Shown here: positions 22,093-33,961 of the stretch, piece after piece
Layout of the letters: the number at the start of each line of letters is the position of its first letter
Position numbering within the stretch: position 1 is the stretch's first letter
Source: Shinisaurus crocodilurus
Lineage: Eukaryota > Chordata > Lepidosauria > Squamata > Shinisauridae
Direction: 5' to 3'
NCBI GenBank assembly: GCA_021292165.1
Contig: CM037879.1
Coordinates: 264,623,921-264,687,920, forward strand
DNA: 64,000 nucleotides
Notes under the pieces: model-generated
The model's input: only the letters and a program-made list of their open reading frames with translations
Database searches by the model: none
Told to the model about the DNA's origin: nothing
Made by a program: the position numbers and the translations under genes

Positions 22093-23930
22093 GTCTGCAC
22101 AATCAGATGATTAATATCCCTAATTTTCTGCACTGTACTGGAAGCCACATAAAGTGCTGGAAGATAGAGGTGCACCTGCATTGTCTAGGCAACCCGGGGA
22201 CACTCCCCATCTTCCTGGTGGGCTCAGCATAGTCTGGGAAGGGAGGGTGCATAGCCCAGTTACCCCATCAACTGGACAAAGCTCCCTACCTCACCTCACT
22301 GAGCTGCAAGCTACAAGAAAGGCAGGGCATGTTGCCCATTTGCTGAGACAATGCAGGGGTGCTGTCCCTTCTCCCTGCCCCTACAGCCTGAAAGGGGGGG
22401 GGGTCCATCTTTGCAGCCCACAAAAAGGACTGCAAAATTCAGGCTGACATTTTAGCTCAGCCCTAATATGAACTATCTTCCCATTACTTATACACACACA
22501 TACACACCTCTGATTCTCCAGGTGTTTTGCATGTTCACATAAATGAGCTGGTATAGGATAAATGTGCAGAAATGCCATTATACAAGCTCTGTATGGTCTA
22601 CCGGGGATGGCAAGCTCATAAGCCAGAAAAACCCATGGGTAGCATGCTACCCACAAATTGGGAAATAACCACCAACTTCTCTTCCTCCCAAAGTTGCAAA
22701 GAAATGTTATCTCCTCAGGATATGTGTGGCTGAAACTGTGGAGGCTTACTTCTGCAGACAAGAGTGTATAGAGGCATTGTTCTTTTTTCCTTCTCGCATG
22801 ATACTAGAACTCAGGACAGGAGTGATCCAATGAAATTGATATGCAGTAGATTTAGGATGGACCAAAAAAATGGTAGTTCTTCACACAGCAAGGAACTGAT
22901 TTATGGAATTTGTTGCTACAAAATGTAGTCTTGACTTTAAAATGGGATTAGACAAATTTCTGGAGGACAGGTCTGTCGATGTTCGCTAAACAGAATCTCC
23001 AGGTTGAGGAGGGCTGGTCTGGATGTCCTCGCAGGCACTCTTCCAACTCACTGATTCTTGACTCTAAGATTTCTGTGAATGGGTTTTCTACAGGTAGTAG
23101 GTTGTCTGAGCCATACCTGGACAGAGCCCTTGGATTTGCTCATAGTTCTGGCAATGAATTAGGGGTGCTGAGCATGTAGGCTTTAGCTAATTCCCTTGGG
23201 AGATGTCCCATAGAAGAAGTGGAATGGCATGTTTCTAACTTAAACTTCAGAAAAAGAAAAATATAGGGAAAGGTAGGGAGAAAGGAATATGGGGAGAGAG
23301 AGAGGTGATTACTAAATGAAGGGGGGGGGGGAATCTACTATCGTCATGTGGCACAACATGGTTCCATACTGCAGGGAGGGAGGGGGGAAGGGAGGGAGAT
23401 TGCTGAAGGAATGAAAGCGGACTCCTGTCCTAACAATGGCGGAGTCGTGGGTAGTGAATGGAAACAGCAAGAGCAGTCCAGCAGCAGCAGCTTGAGAAGA
23501 AACTGCAAGGAACAGGTTGATATATGAGGAAGAGCCTGGCAGAAGTGCTGCCTCAACACTCTGGAGGGTGAATGCAAATTACTTTGCTGAAAAAAGGCTC
23601 CTCAGACTTCTCATCTAGCCTTCTCTAGAACTCCCAAGGTCGGGAAGAATTTAGATGCTTTTGTTGTTTGTTTGTTCCCTCTCTCTCCCTTTCTTCCAAA
23701 TACCAGTTAGAACAGCCCAGCAAATTGGGTCAAAATTGAGTATCCTTTCAAGTACCATTAAATGTCTTCCACTTGTCTCCTATCTCAAATACTGTTGCTT
23801 CCCGTCTCTGACTGCTCCCCAGGAGTAGGCCTCCATTTCACCAAAGACTTCTATGTTCCTATCTGATTTCTGTCTCTTTTAAATTTATTTCAGAAGCAGC
23901 CATCCTGAGCTGGGGGAGAGAGACTGGGCG
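22093..23930. other. Unassigned intronic DNA with a possible CR1 trace
   Basis: 22800-23050 contains words resembling a CR1 coding end (AGAACTCAGG, GGACAGGTCTGTCGATG, GGTTGAGGAGGGCTGG) but is much decayed. A poly-G run is at 23321. No exon seen. Confidence 0.35.
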
Positions 23931-24376
23931 GGTTCTCATGACATAGTAAGCCACACTGTGCAGAAAGCTATGCAGTGTGGCTTAGTTATAAGCCACCCTA
24001 CCACCGATGAGCCTGACAGACAATCGGGCACATCGGGGGTAGGGTGCCTCCTTCTCCCCACTCCCCTGCCCTTCAGTCCTCCTGCGGGGACCCCAGGGGA
24101 GCACCAAGGTTTGCCCACCACTTGTCAGAGGCAGTGGGGAGCAGTGATCGCTGACATCCCTCACCCCGGCTCATGAGGGATGTGCCCCCCCCAATCTTTG
24201 CCCTGTGCCGCGGCCTCCAGCCAAAAGGTGGCAGCAGTGCAAGGCAGGGGGAGAGCCATAATCGGCTTGGTTGACTGGCTCGGGCCTGTGGCTTGGGTTA
24301 AACTTGTCCCCACCTCATGCCATTTTCCCAAATCAAAATACCCCACCCCGCCCAGGTGCTATTTGTTCCATTAGGG

Positions 24377-24502
24377 CAGAGGTGGGCAACTTGTGGCCCT
24401 CCAGATATTTCGGCCTATAACTCCCATCAGCCGTAGCCAGCATAGCCAATGGTGAAGCTTGATGGGAGTTTTAGGCCAAAACATCTGAAGGGCCCACCCC
24501 TG
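24377..24502. mobile_element. Palindromic hAT MITE with perfect 8-bp target duplication
   Basis: Ends CAGAGGTGGGCAACTTGTGG and GGGCCCACCCCTG. Identical flanks CATTAGGG at 24369-24376 and 24503-24510. Confidence 0.88.
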
Positions 24503-24726
24503 CATTAGGGAAAACATATGTATTCTTTAATGGGGCAACCAACAGCTTGGGTGGGGCAGGAGAAGGAAAAGTCATTGCAAAAACAGTGCAGGGAAAGGCT
24601 TAAATTCCCCTCCACCAGCACCGAGAGCGGGGTGGGGAGAGCAAATGCTTTTAAGAGAATTGTAATCCATTTGTTGGGATAAAACAGGGCATTGAATCAA
24701 ATCAGATAATTAAACTATTAAACAGT

Positions 24727-25352
24727 GACTGGGTTCACACAATAAGCCATGGTGGTCCTGCAATCACGCATTCGAGCACCCTGACTCACAGAGACTCACT
24801 GATTTGGAGTCTCCTGTGTCAGAGTGCTAGAATGTGTGATTGCAGGACCGGGGCCCTGACAGGTGGATTATAAGCCACATTTGTCTCAGAGTGGCTTGTC
24901 ATGTTGCCTGAACCCGGCCAGAGCGGCTTGTGCATGGCTAACAAACCATGCTGCTAGGTTCAGACAACACAACAAGCAACTGGCTGGGTTCACACAATCA
25001 TGGTGAAAAGAAGCCAAGGTAGCTTCTTTCCCTCAGTCCCATGCGAGTCGGGCGCATGGCTTCCTGTTTCATCCAAACCTGGTGAGGTGAGCAGCAGGGG
25101 TGGCTTCGAAACCACCCCAGAACCCATGGCTTATTTTACGGCTCTGGGGTGGGTTGGAAGCCACCCGCACCATGCACCTCACCAGGTTCGGACAACACAG
25201 GAAGCCACATGCTACGAGGGTAATTAGGCAAATTGCGGGGGCGGGGCAAAGAAGCCACCCTGGCTTCTTTTTGCTGTGATTGTGTGAACCTGGCCACTAT
25301 GAAACCAACATGGCTTATAAGCCACCATGGCTTATCGTGTTGTGTGAACCCA
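24727..25352. mobile_element. Cluster of foldback MITEs (TGGGTTCACACAAT family)
   Basis: At least two units. 24727-24918 runs from CTGGGTTCACACAATAAGCC to TTGCCTGAACCCGGCC, with an inner CCTGCAATCACGCATT and ATGTGTGATTGCAGG pair. 24978-25290 runs from CTGGGTTCACACAATCATGG to TGATTGTGTGAACCTGGCC, with AAAAGAAGCCA and TGGCTTCTTTT pairing. A further inverted end CACCATGGCTTATCGTGTTG is at 25322. Confidence 0.65.
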
Positions 25353-25366
25353 GTCAATGTTTAAAA

Positions 25367-25501
25367 CTGCCTTCCCCAACCTGGTGCCCTCCAGGAGTTT
25401 TGGACTATCAGTCCCAGCATTCCTGACCACTGGCCATGCTAGTTGGGGCTGACAAGAATTGAAGTCCAAAACATCTGGAGGGCACCATGATGGGAAGGCT
25501 G
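25367..25501. mobile_element. Palindromic hAT MITE with perfect 8-bp target duplication
   Basis: Ends CTGCCTTCCCCAACCTGGTG and GATGGGAAGGCTG. Identical flanks GTTTAAAA at 25359-25366 and 25502-25509. Interior matches the CAGCCTTCCCCAACC subfamily. Confidence 0.88.
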
Positions 25502-26004
25502 GTTTAAAAAAAGCATGCTAGTAGGACAAAGTGTGTGAAACATTTTCAGCAGCTGATCTGGCATTATGAAACTTCCTCCTTTTGGAGATCTACCAGTAAT
25601 TCAATAAATATTTTCCACCTTATGCTTTCATGTTACACCGGGGTGGGTGGGTGGGAGCACGAGAAAGAGTTTGCTTTGAGCTTTGTTGAGGCTCACTTCA
25701 ACAAAGTTTGAGAACCCCAGTCAAAGTTCCCTTTGATGGGAATACAAGCATCAACGTGTATGACATTTCACAGAGTAAAGCATAGTTAAATAGAGAGCTA
25801 TTTACATATCCTCTTATTGCACGATCACAAAGGCAGTCTGATTACATCTGGTGGGAGAAGCTGTTGCATCACAATGGTTAATTTCAAAAAGAGGACTGCT
25901 AGAGCTCAGACCTGCATGGAAAATATGGATGTACGAAGAACATGAGGAGCTGCCAAATACTGTTAGATAAATTTGTTCAGCCTACTATTGTGAGCGGCTT
26001 GGAT

Positions 26005-26540
26005 CAGACATAACACCAAACCATAGTTTAGTGCAGCAGTGGGCAACTTGTGGCTCTCCAGATGTCTTGGCCTACAACTCCCATGATCCCTCACCACTGA
26101 TTATGCTGGCTACAACTCATGGGAGTTGTAGGCCAAAACATCTAGAGGGCCACAAGTTGCCTGGTTTAAATTACCGGTAACTGTAGTTTGTCGTCACATC
26201 TGAACCGGGAACTGTAGTTAGTTTAAACTATGGTTTATTGAAACAAGACAGGAATAGAATCCATATCTTGGCTTGTTTTAATAAACCATAGCTTAAAGTA
26301 ACCACAGTTTGGTCTGGTTTGGATGTAAAGACAAACTGCAGTTACCGTAGTTTAAACCAAGAAGCAGATGCTTCCAATCTCCTCCTCCTTGTAGCCACAC
26401 AGAAGGGGAGAGGAAGGAGGAGCAGATGAGATGGAGGCTCTTCCTGGTTTTTCTTGTCAACTTGTGAGAGACTCAATCTCTCAAAAAGAAGCAGCAGGAT
26501 ACCTTGCTTACTCAGACCAGTAAGCAATCCTGGTCTGAAA
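26005..26540. mobile_element. Foldback DNA transposon (CCATAGTTTA family) with nested MITE
   Basis: Arms AGACATAACACCAAACCATA and several complements (TAAACCATAGCTTAAAGTAA, TTTGGATGTAAAGACAAACTG) plus a non-palindromic block GCTTCCAATCTCCTCCTCC. The latter matches 30715-30735 (GCTTCCAATCTCGCCTCCC). It is interrupted by the MITE at 26034-26163. Confidence 0.6.
26034..26163. mobile_element. Palindromic hAT MITE nested in a foldback element
   Basis: CAGTGGGCAACTTGTGGCTC and GAGGGCCACAAGTTGCCTGG pair. The outermost bases are eroded, so no duplication is claimed. Confidence 0.75.
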
Positions 26541-26594
26541 GTTTTTACAGGAGGTCAAACCCGCTCTGGCCTATTGCTGTTAAGAAGCTGTTCT

Positions 26595-26832
26595 GCCTGA
26601 TTACATTTATATCCCACTTGTTTTTTTCCTCTTCCAAGGAACCCAAAGTGGCTTACATGGTCCTCCTCCTCTCCATTCTATCCTCACAACAACCCTGTGA
26701 GGTAAGTTAGGCTGAGAGTCAGTGATTGGCCTAAAGTCACCGAGCGAGCTTCATGGCTGAGTGGGGACCATTACCCAGATCTCCTGAGTCCCAGTCCAGC
26801 ACTCTAACCACCACACCACACTGATTTCCCTC
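26595..26832 (-). mobile_element. tRNA-derived SINE, MIR/CORE-like
   Basis: Complement of the family: ATTTATATCCCACTTG tail, TCACAACAACCCTGTGAGG block, AAGTCACCGAGCGAGCTTCATGG and CTCTAACCACCACACCACAC head. Confidence 0.85.
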
Positions 26833-27343
26833 CTCTGGCAAGAGCTTAGTCTGAATCCCTGCCTGACATCCTTCAGGACCCACCACAGTTCACCCCAACA
26901 AACCCTCTTTCCAGGGCTGGTGGCAGCACCCAGCATGTTTGGGCAGCTACCAAGGGCCCGGCACCTGGGAGGGGACACCGTCACCTGAGTTCAGCCTGTT
27001 CCTTACGCCTTGGCTTGAACTCAGCAAGTGGCAGTGGATAGGTAGAAAGCCACAATGTTAACGTCCCCACAGTGCCTTGAAGCAATGTACCACATTGGGG
27101 CAGTGTGGGAATGTCAAAGTAAGTGGTGGCTCATATCCACCTGCAACAGGTAGCAGCAGTGCAGCTTCCACCCACTGTGACCCTCCAATAAGCCAGCTGC
27201 GTGGAAGGGCTGCACTAGGGTGGGGTGGAGGCATCTGGAAAGGGGGCTGCACAGGGGTGGAGGGCCCACTGGGAGATACTTTGCCATGATGCCCTTAATA
27301 GACCTGGCACCAGCTTTGTCTTCCTTGTCCTATATAGACAGTG

Positions 27344-27609
27344 GGCTGGTTTGCATGTCACAACAGCAATTCCTGGGTTGTTTAACCCAGCAATTACAGG
27401 AATGAGCGGAGTGCACAAGGCGCATGCTCATTTAATTAACAACCCAGGAATGCCCTGTTCTTGGGTTGTTTTGTGAGATGTGAACCTGGAAACTCTGGGT
27501 TGTTTATGGGTTAAACAACCCAGAGTTAGCCCAGCAATTGCTCCACTCGTTCCTGCAATTCCTGGGTTAAACAACTCAGGAGTTGCTGTCGTGATGTGTG
27601 AACTGGGTC
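27344..27609. mobile_element. Multi-arm foldback MITE (TTTAACCCAG family)
   Basis: Outer arms of about 70 nt pair: GGCTGGTTTGCATGTCACAA with CGTGATGTGTGAACTGGGTC, and CCTGGGTTGTTTAACCCAG with CTGGGTTAAACAACTCAGG. Inner copies of the same AACCCAGAGTT and AACCCAGG words make further hairpins. Confidence 0.7.
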
Positions 27610-27884
27610 AGCATGTGGCTGGTCAATGGTAGAAGCAACATAGGCTGCACAAGCTCAGAGATACCCTCTTCATTATGACTTCACACGCTCAGCCCCAATA
27701 CTGAGAACAGGTCCCAGGGCAACAAACTGAGAAGCCTTTTCTCAGGGCCTTCCTTTACATGTACATCATGTGAAGGGGGATCATGTGTAGAACAGGGCTG
27801 CAGGGCCACATCTCTGACCCCAACATGCACGCGTTAGATTTGAATGTTTGCAAAGGAGAGCCTATACACATAGACCTCTACACG

Positions 27885-29020
27885 GTTATTGATTTCATTT
27901 CTAGCTTGTCTTCCCACCCACACCCACCCTCCAAAAAATGATGCTCAAGGCAGCTAACAGTAAAATCTGGATTAACAAAGCCTTCATTAAAACACAGCAT
28001 GAAAGCAAATAATTAAAAAACACAATTAAAAACACAACAATCAAAGAAATAAACAGCACCAACCAACCCATTAAACCCCGCCTTCAGCAACAGACCAGCT
28101 TTTCTGCCAAAGGCCTGCATGAATAAAAACATCCTTGCCTGTCTGCAGAAGGACAACAGAGAGGGGGCCAACCTAGCCTCCTGCAGAAGGGAGTTCCAGA
28201 GGCTGGGAGCAGCCACCAAAAAGCAGGGCCGGATTAAGAGCATTATGGGCCTGGTGCTGAGGAGGGCGCGCGGCTGAGGAGGGCGCAGAAACGCTGCGCT
28301 CCTCTTCGCTGCCGCTGCGCCGCCCCCGCCAGGCCTCTGCCTCCGCTGCGCCGCCTCCGCCTCCCCTCCCGCCAGCCCGCCGCCGCCGCCCCCCCTCCCG
28401 TCCGCCGCCGCCGCGCCCTCCCGTCCCGCTTGCCACTGCGCCTCCCGCCGCTGCCATCACCACCACCCCCGACCCCCCCGCCACCTACCTTCTCCGCGTC
28501 GTGTCGCTTCCGGAGCCCCACCCGCGTTGTTTTGACGGGAGGAACCAGGGCAACAGGGCTTAAACAGCCCTGTTGCCATGGTTTCCCCGGCAAAAAACAG
28601 CGCGGGGGTCCCGTCGCGTCACTTCCTCCTCCTCCTCGGCGGTGGTGGCGGCAGCAGCAGCAGCAGCCGCAGGGCAGGGGGAAGGTAGGTTGGTGGTGGC
28701 GGCGCAGGGGTATTTTTTTTTTTGCAGAGCAGGGCTGCTTTGGAGGGGGGGGGGCGCTAAATATTATTTCGCCTGGGGCGCCAAACTGCCCTGCACCGGT
28801 CCTGATTGTGGGCCTGTTTTGGGGTAGGGGCCTGGAGCTGCAGCTCCAATAGCCCCTATCTTAATCCGGCCCTGCCAAAAATGTCCTCTTTCACGCCCCC
28901 ACCAAACTTGCCTCCGATGGCTGTGGGACCGAGAGAAGGGCATCCCCCCAAGATCTTAAAACCCAGGCATGCTCATATGGGAGATTGCAGTCTTCCAGGT
29001 AGCCTGATCCCAAACTGAAT
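27885..29020 (-). mobile_element. L2-group LINE 3' fragment, split by a hAT element
   Basis: 27885-28223 and 28875-29020 are the two halves. Complementary words include the GGCAGCTAACAGTAAAATC-like tail, AGGGAGTTCCAGAGGCTGGG and, after the insertion, CTGTGGGACCGAGAGAAGGG. The join is exact at the duplicated target CCAAAAA(G/T). Confidence 0.75.
28224..28874. mobile_element. hAT-type element with GC-rich, CpG-dense interior (651 bp)
   Basis: Terminal inverted repeats CAGGGCCGGATTAAGA and TCTTAATCCGGCCCTG are exact over 16 bp. The flanks CCAAAAAG and CCAAAAAT match at 7 of 8, a hAT-type duplication. The interior (about 28250-28700) is extremely GC-rich with GCC/GGC triplet runs and many CpGs. 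It gives long low-complexity frames on both strands, none with a transposase motif. Near 28770-28805 a second hAT-like end (CGCCAAACTGCCCTGCACCGGTCCTG) suggests a compound structure. Confidence 0.88.
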
Positions 29021-29329
29021 CTAGAAAGCCTAAGCATGTCAGCTCTCCCTTGAAGATACCCACACCGAGATGTTGGGGTGGGGCCCCACAGCCCCCATTC
29101 TATGCATGCTTCCTCTTTACACATTGCACACATGAAGGGGGCTAGAGTCAGCTCTGTGTGCCTACCCAAGGTCATATACCACAAAGAACCAGTTAATTCG
29201 ACTTTCTGTCTTGGTACAAGACTTTTGTCTGCTGTCCTTGAGCACCAAGAAAAAAAAGGACGTGCAAGCCTAAGCATGTGGGCTTTCCCCTGAAGATGCC
29301 CAAGCCTAGACGTTGGCTCAAACAATGAT

Positions 29330-29940
29330 ATAAAAGAATTTCCCCTGTAAGGGGCAGTTTTAATTGTTTCAATTAAAAGTTGCTTTTGCAGCAAACATTT
29401 TAATGTTACAGGTCAGGATGCAATAAAAACGGAAGAGATGGATTGTAATCTAATGCCTCCAAGATTTTGCCATGCGTCAACTAAAATCTGTTAATGCATT
29501 TGATAAATCTTCCTCTATATTGGAATGTGCTAGTAATATATTTTTACAACACCAATTCAGTAACTATGTACTGATTCTATCATTTCCAAAGTAACAATCA
29601 ATATTGGAATAATGTTTGCATAAATAGCCATGCTTTGTGGAAAGCCTTTTGGAATAATTACAACACTGTGGGGTCTTTCCACAACATGTAATGTAATAAC
29701 GTTGCTTCCTTGACTCTGATAATCAAGAACACTGCATCAGTAGTGTGCATGCACATGCATTGATGGGTAAATTTGCTCTCAATAAAACAATTTAGCAGGC
29801 TATTTTAAGAAAGGTTTAAAGGGCCAATGACAATTTAGAAGCTATTCTAGGATAATTTTAAAAGGACAAAGACTCCTGCTTCCATTTTTATTTTTTACTT
29901 TAAATTATATTGATGTAAAAAGGAAACTAAAACTATTTAC
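29330..29940. promoter_or_regulatory. Candidate conserved non-coding element
   Basis: A repeat-free AT-rich block with homeodomain-type and other transcription-factor-like words (TTTTAATTGTTTCAATTAAA, TTTGCATAAATAGCC, AGGATAATTTTAAAAGG). Its even composition contrasts with the repeats on both sides. This is a composition-based guess. Confidence 0.33.
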
Positions 29941-30383
29941 CAAGCGTTGGGGGAGGGGGGTTACATGTAACAACAGCAGCACAAATTCAGTTTTATAAAA
30001 TTTTCAAACCAGGGTAAGTTGGGAGTGCCCCAAAATTACACTTGAAATAATAACTTATTCACAGATTGCATTAGATGCTACCTGATATATACCCATGTGG
30101 TACATAGCAATTTACTCACAGTCCTCATGTAATCCAGAAGTCCAGTTAACAGTCAGAACCATAGACCAATTCACATTATGCATTTAAAGTCATTTCTGTC
30201 AATCAGTTTTGAATTTGCAGAGGATATACTGATCCTCAGAGCAGTTTACTACAAACTGAAATCCCAGGAGCCCTCAAAAAGGATTCGGTGACTTTTCACA
30301 CATGGCTTATCAGAAACGCACCAGTGATTTTGGATTGTAGCAAACCTACCCAGACAATTGTTAATTGAGAAACCACACCAAGC

Positions 30384-30812
30384 TGACTTGGATGTCATAA
30401 TAAACCATGGTTTATTGTGATGGGAATGAGCCACAGTGAGCCTTGGGCTCATACGCTCCCCTCCTTTCCTTCTCCAGCATTGCCACAAGGAGGAGATAGA
30501 AGCTTTTGCTTCCATTTTTGATTAATTATGGCTTGTTGTGTCATTCCGAAGCCAGAAACCTGTGGATAATGTTAACTATGGTTTGCTTGAAAAAAGGCAT
30601 CTTCAAACCAAGGGTTATGAAGCTTCCTTATTTCAACAAACCATAGCTAAGATTAACCACAGTTTAGGGTTTGGACATAGTGCTAAACTTTGGTTAATCA
30701 AAAACTGAAGCAAAAGCTTCCAATCTCGCCTCCCAGCTGCATCAGGAGAGTGTGTAAGTCTGAGGCTCGCTGAGGCTCAATAAATCATACTTTATTGCGA
30801 TGTCTGAACTGT
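30384..30812. mobile_element. Foldback DNA transposon (AACCATGGTTTATTG family)
   Basis: Left GGATGTCATAATAAACCATGG and TGAGCCACAGTGAGCC pair with GCTCGCTGAGGCTCAATAAA and TATTGCGATGTCTGAAC. The internal AAGCTTTTGCTTCC / GAAGCAAAAGCTTCC pair adds a second stem. Confidence 0.65.
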
Positions 30813-31567
30813 CCCATAGAGTTGTCAGTTGCCAGACAACATACCCCTACACCTATTCTAGCTCATCTTTAGGTGGTCTCTGCTTCAGTCCTAGAATATC
30901 CATATCCATTTATGGATGGGCTGATGGAAAGAGCCAAGGGAATGGTCTAGGAGCACCGGATGCTACAGGAGTGGACCTGACTGGTAACCTGGACGGAAGA
31001 CCAATGGAACCGCCAAGTATCTTTATTCCACGGACATATTTTTAAAACATATAGAGGAAAAGGCATGGTAGGACATACCAATCCCCCATCATCAGCACCC
31101 TCTGTTGCCATTAGGATGGTTTGGCGAAATTTATTCATAAACATATACCCATTTCCCAGTTTACTCCCTGTGAAGTTTGGTTAAAGCTGCTATCAATCAA
31201 TCCTTCATATACAAATTCTAAACTGGTTGAAAGAAAGAAGCTCAAACTGATCATGTGATTTGGCCTCCAGTTCTAAATATTCACTGGAGTTTTCCTTTGT
31301 ATCTTTTACCCTTCCTAAGATCACTTTGCTAACAGATTCCCACTCCTACCAGGCAACACCTGAAGGCTGCCTGCCTGGGTATCCCCTAGTTGAGAAACAG
31401 CAGCTCAAGCAACCGGTACTGCTGTGCAAAACATTGCGCATTTTGAATAAACTTATTCGAATGGGCACTTCCACCTAAATGTTTTCATGCATTCCCATAA
31501 TGTTTGGGCAGTTTATATAATTTAGAATATGAAGGGAATATTTGGAAATCTGTGTTGGGGAGGAGGA

Positions 31568-31572
<5 letters not shown>

Positions 31573-31604
<32 letters not shown>
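31573..31604. repeat. (GA)n microsatellite
   Basis: About 16 uninterrupted GA units. Confidence 0.95.
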
Positions 31605-31605
<1 letters not shown>

Positions 31606-31884
31606 GGGAATATAGGTTAGCATCTGAGGACTAATGAAGAAGTTGTAATGTGGGAGAATAACAGCAATGGATATATAATAACAGACTGGGATATGGTGGA
31701 GGGGGCATAAAGAGGTCCGGCGGCTGCACTAAAGAAAGATCCCGTCACTGGAAGCTGTGCCCACATTTTCTTTGGTTACCAGGGCTTTTACTAAAATTGC
31801 CACCATGCTTCCAGATGTCTCTCCACACACACGCAAAAAGAAAGAGAATTCGAATAAAACATGGGTGGCCTAAACAGAGGGAGT

Positions 31885-32130
31885 TTCTAGCATAGGAAGC
31901 TGCCTTGTTCCAGGCAAGATTATTTGTCCATCGAGCCCAGAACTGTGTCTACTCTGGCAGGCAGTGATTCCCTGGGATTTTAGGCAGAAGTCTTTCTCAT
32001 CGCTTGCTACCGGATCCCTTTTATTTTCTTCTTTTTAAAAAATAGGATTGCCAGAAATTGAACCTGGGACCTTCTGCATGCAAAGTGTCTCCTCTAACAC
32101 TGACCTATGGTCCATTCCACATTTGGATAG
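31885..32130 (-). mobile_element. Squamate tRNA-derived SINE
   Basis: On the minus strand the head contains ATGCAGAAGGTCCCAGGTTCA (tRNA T-arm/B box), followed by the body and a 3' end complementary to AGGAAGCTGCCTTGTTCCAG. The same SINE appears at 3745, 61440 and 63335. I believe this is a Sauria/Squam-type SINE, but the exact family name is not verifiable here. Confidence 0.8.
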
Positions 32131-32529
32131 AAACCGGAGCGGTCCAGAGACCTTGTTACGGCATAGGGTCAGATCTGAACCCCTTCCTGCCTTTCCTGTG
32201 TTGGCTTGTATGCTGCTCTTGTCTCCAACCCAGTAAACTAGAGAGAAAACAACACCCACATACAAGGAGCTGCCTATGTAGTACAAGGGCACTTTCTCAA
32301 ACTATGTGCTTCACTTGTGGCACACTTGTCAAAATGTTTGGCCACCACTGGCTTAGACTCTTGAGCCAGTTACTGGCTTCCATGGTAGAGGACCATGGAT
32401 GTGATGCACTGTTTGTGCATGGTGCACCCACTACCTTCTCCTCCCCTTTCTTTCAATGGGACAGCCCCATGTGCATGTGATCCATAAGGCACTACACTTA
32501 TGGATCACAGCCCATAATTAATTCTCAGC

Positions 32530-32800
32530 CTCCCTGTTCAACTCATGCCCTGGTCATCTCTCACCTTGACTACTGCAACCTTCTCTCTGGACTTCCATTC
32601 TCACCTCTGTCCAGAACTCTGCTGCCAAAATTATTCACATCTCTCATCACTCTGACCATGTGATGCCCCTTCTTAATCCCCACACTGAGTTCCTGCCCAC
32701 TCAAATCCAACACAAGCTCCTCATCCTTACCTTCAAAGTCCTCCATGGCCTCATTTACCACCACAACCCCCCCACACACACACACACTTCTCTCAGCTCT
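32530..32800 (+). mobile_element. L2-group LINE coding fragment
   Basis: Across frames the translation has LVISHLDYCN, LCCQNYS/SAAK-type and LLILTFKVLHGL blocks, the usual C-terminal region of the RT polypeptide. Broken by stops and ending at a (CA)n tract. 32801-33147 is unassigned. Confidence 0.7.
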
Positions 32801-33147
32801 TATATCTTGATACCACCCTACCCTTGACCTTCACTCCAGCTCCAACACTCTCAGTTGTCCCAAGGTCTCCAGTCAAATCTAAAATATCCACCTTTTGTGA
32901 CATGCTATTATTCCCCATACCATGCTGTAACAAAGCGTAAGTACATATAATAGGAATAAAAACATACATACTCCTCCCCTGTTTAACCATTAGCACTGCT
33001 CCCTTGGACTGTTGTCACTCCATCTTGTGTTTTAGACTGCAAACTGCCCTTTGGGTAGTGGCCTTTGATTACCAATAACAAGAACAATTTCAGTATGCCC
33101 TCCAACATTTCACAGACAAAAAGAGGAACATGTTTGTAGCAGCACAA

Positions 33148-33955
33148 TTCAAAGATAAGAACATAAGAACATAAGCAGAGCCATGCTGGATCAGTCCAAG
33201 GGTCCACCTAGTCCAGCATTCTGTTCACACACACAGTGGCCAACCAGCTGCCCATGGGAAACCCACAAGCAGGACATGAATGCAACAGCACCTTTCCACC
33301 CATGTTCCCCCAGCAACTGGAGTACTTAGGCATACTGCCTCTGATACTACAGGAAGCATATAGCCAATCAGGACTAGTAGCTACCAATGGCCTTCTCCTC
33401 CATGAATTTGTCCAATCCTCTTCTCAAGTCATCCAAATTGGTGGCCATCACCATATCCAGTGGAAGTGAATTCCACAATTTAACTATGCATTGTGTGAAG
33501 AAGTACTTCCTTTTATCTGTCCTGAATCTCCCACCAGTCAGCTTCATAGGATGAGCCCGGGTTCTAGTATTATGAGAGTGGGAGAAAATTGTCTCCCTGT
33601 CCACTTTCTCCCCACCATGCATAATTCTGTACACTGCTATCATGTCTCCCCTTACTTGCCCTTTTTCTAAGCTAAACAATCCCAGCTGGTGTAACCTTTC
33701 CTTGTAGGGGAGTTGCTCCAGCCCCTTGCTCATTTTAGTTGTCCTTTTCTGCACTTTTTCCAACTCTACAGTATCCTTTTTTAGGTGCAGTGACCAGAAC
33801 TGTACACAGTATTCTAAGTGTGGTTGCACCATAGATTTGTATAAGGCCAGTATGACCTTGGCAGTCTTATTTTCAATTCCTTTCCTAATTATGCCTAACA
33901 TGGAGTTTGCCTTTTTCACAGCAGCCGCAGATGACAGCCCAAGCCCCCCCCCCAA
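33148..33955 (-). mobile_element. CR1 LINE, ORF2 C-terminus and 3' UTR
   Basis: The minus strand is open for 193 codons (33955-33374): [72 protein letters not shown] and KYFFTQ..VKLWNSLP. These are standard CR1 ORF2 C-terminal blocks. The 3' UTR follows (plus 33148-33380), ending AGAACATAAGAACATAAG. 5'-truncated and lacking the catalytic RT domain. Confidence 0.92.
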
Positions 33956-33961
33956 TTATTA

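Noticed and set aside
28243..28593. Gly/Arg-rich frames on both strands in the GC-rich block
   Set aside because: Low-complexity translation of GCC/GGC runs inside a hAT element; open in several frames, so not evidence for a protein.
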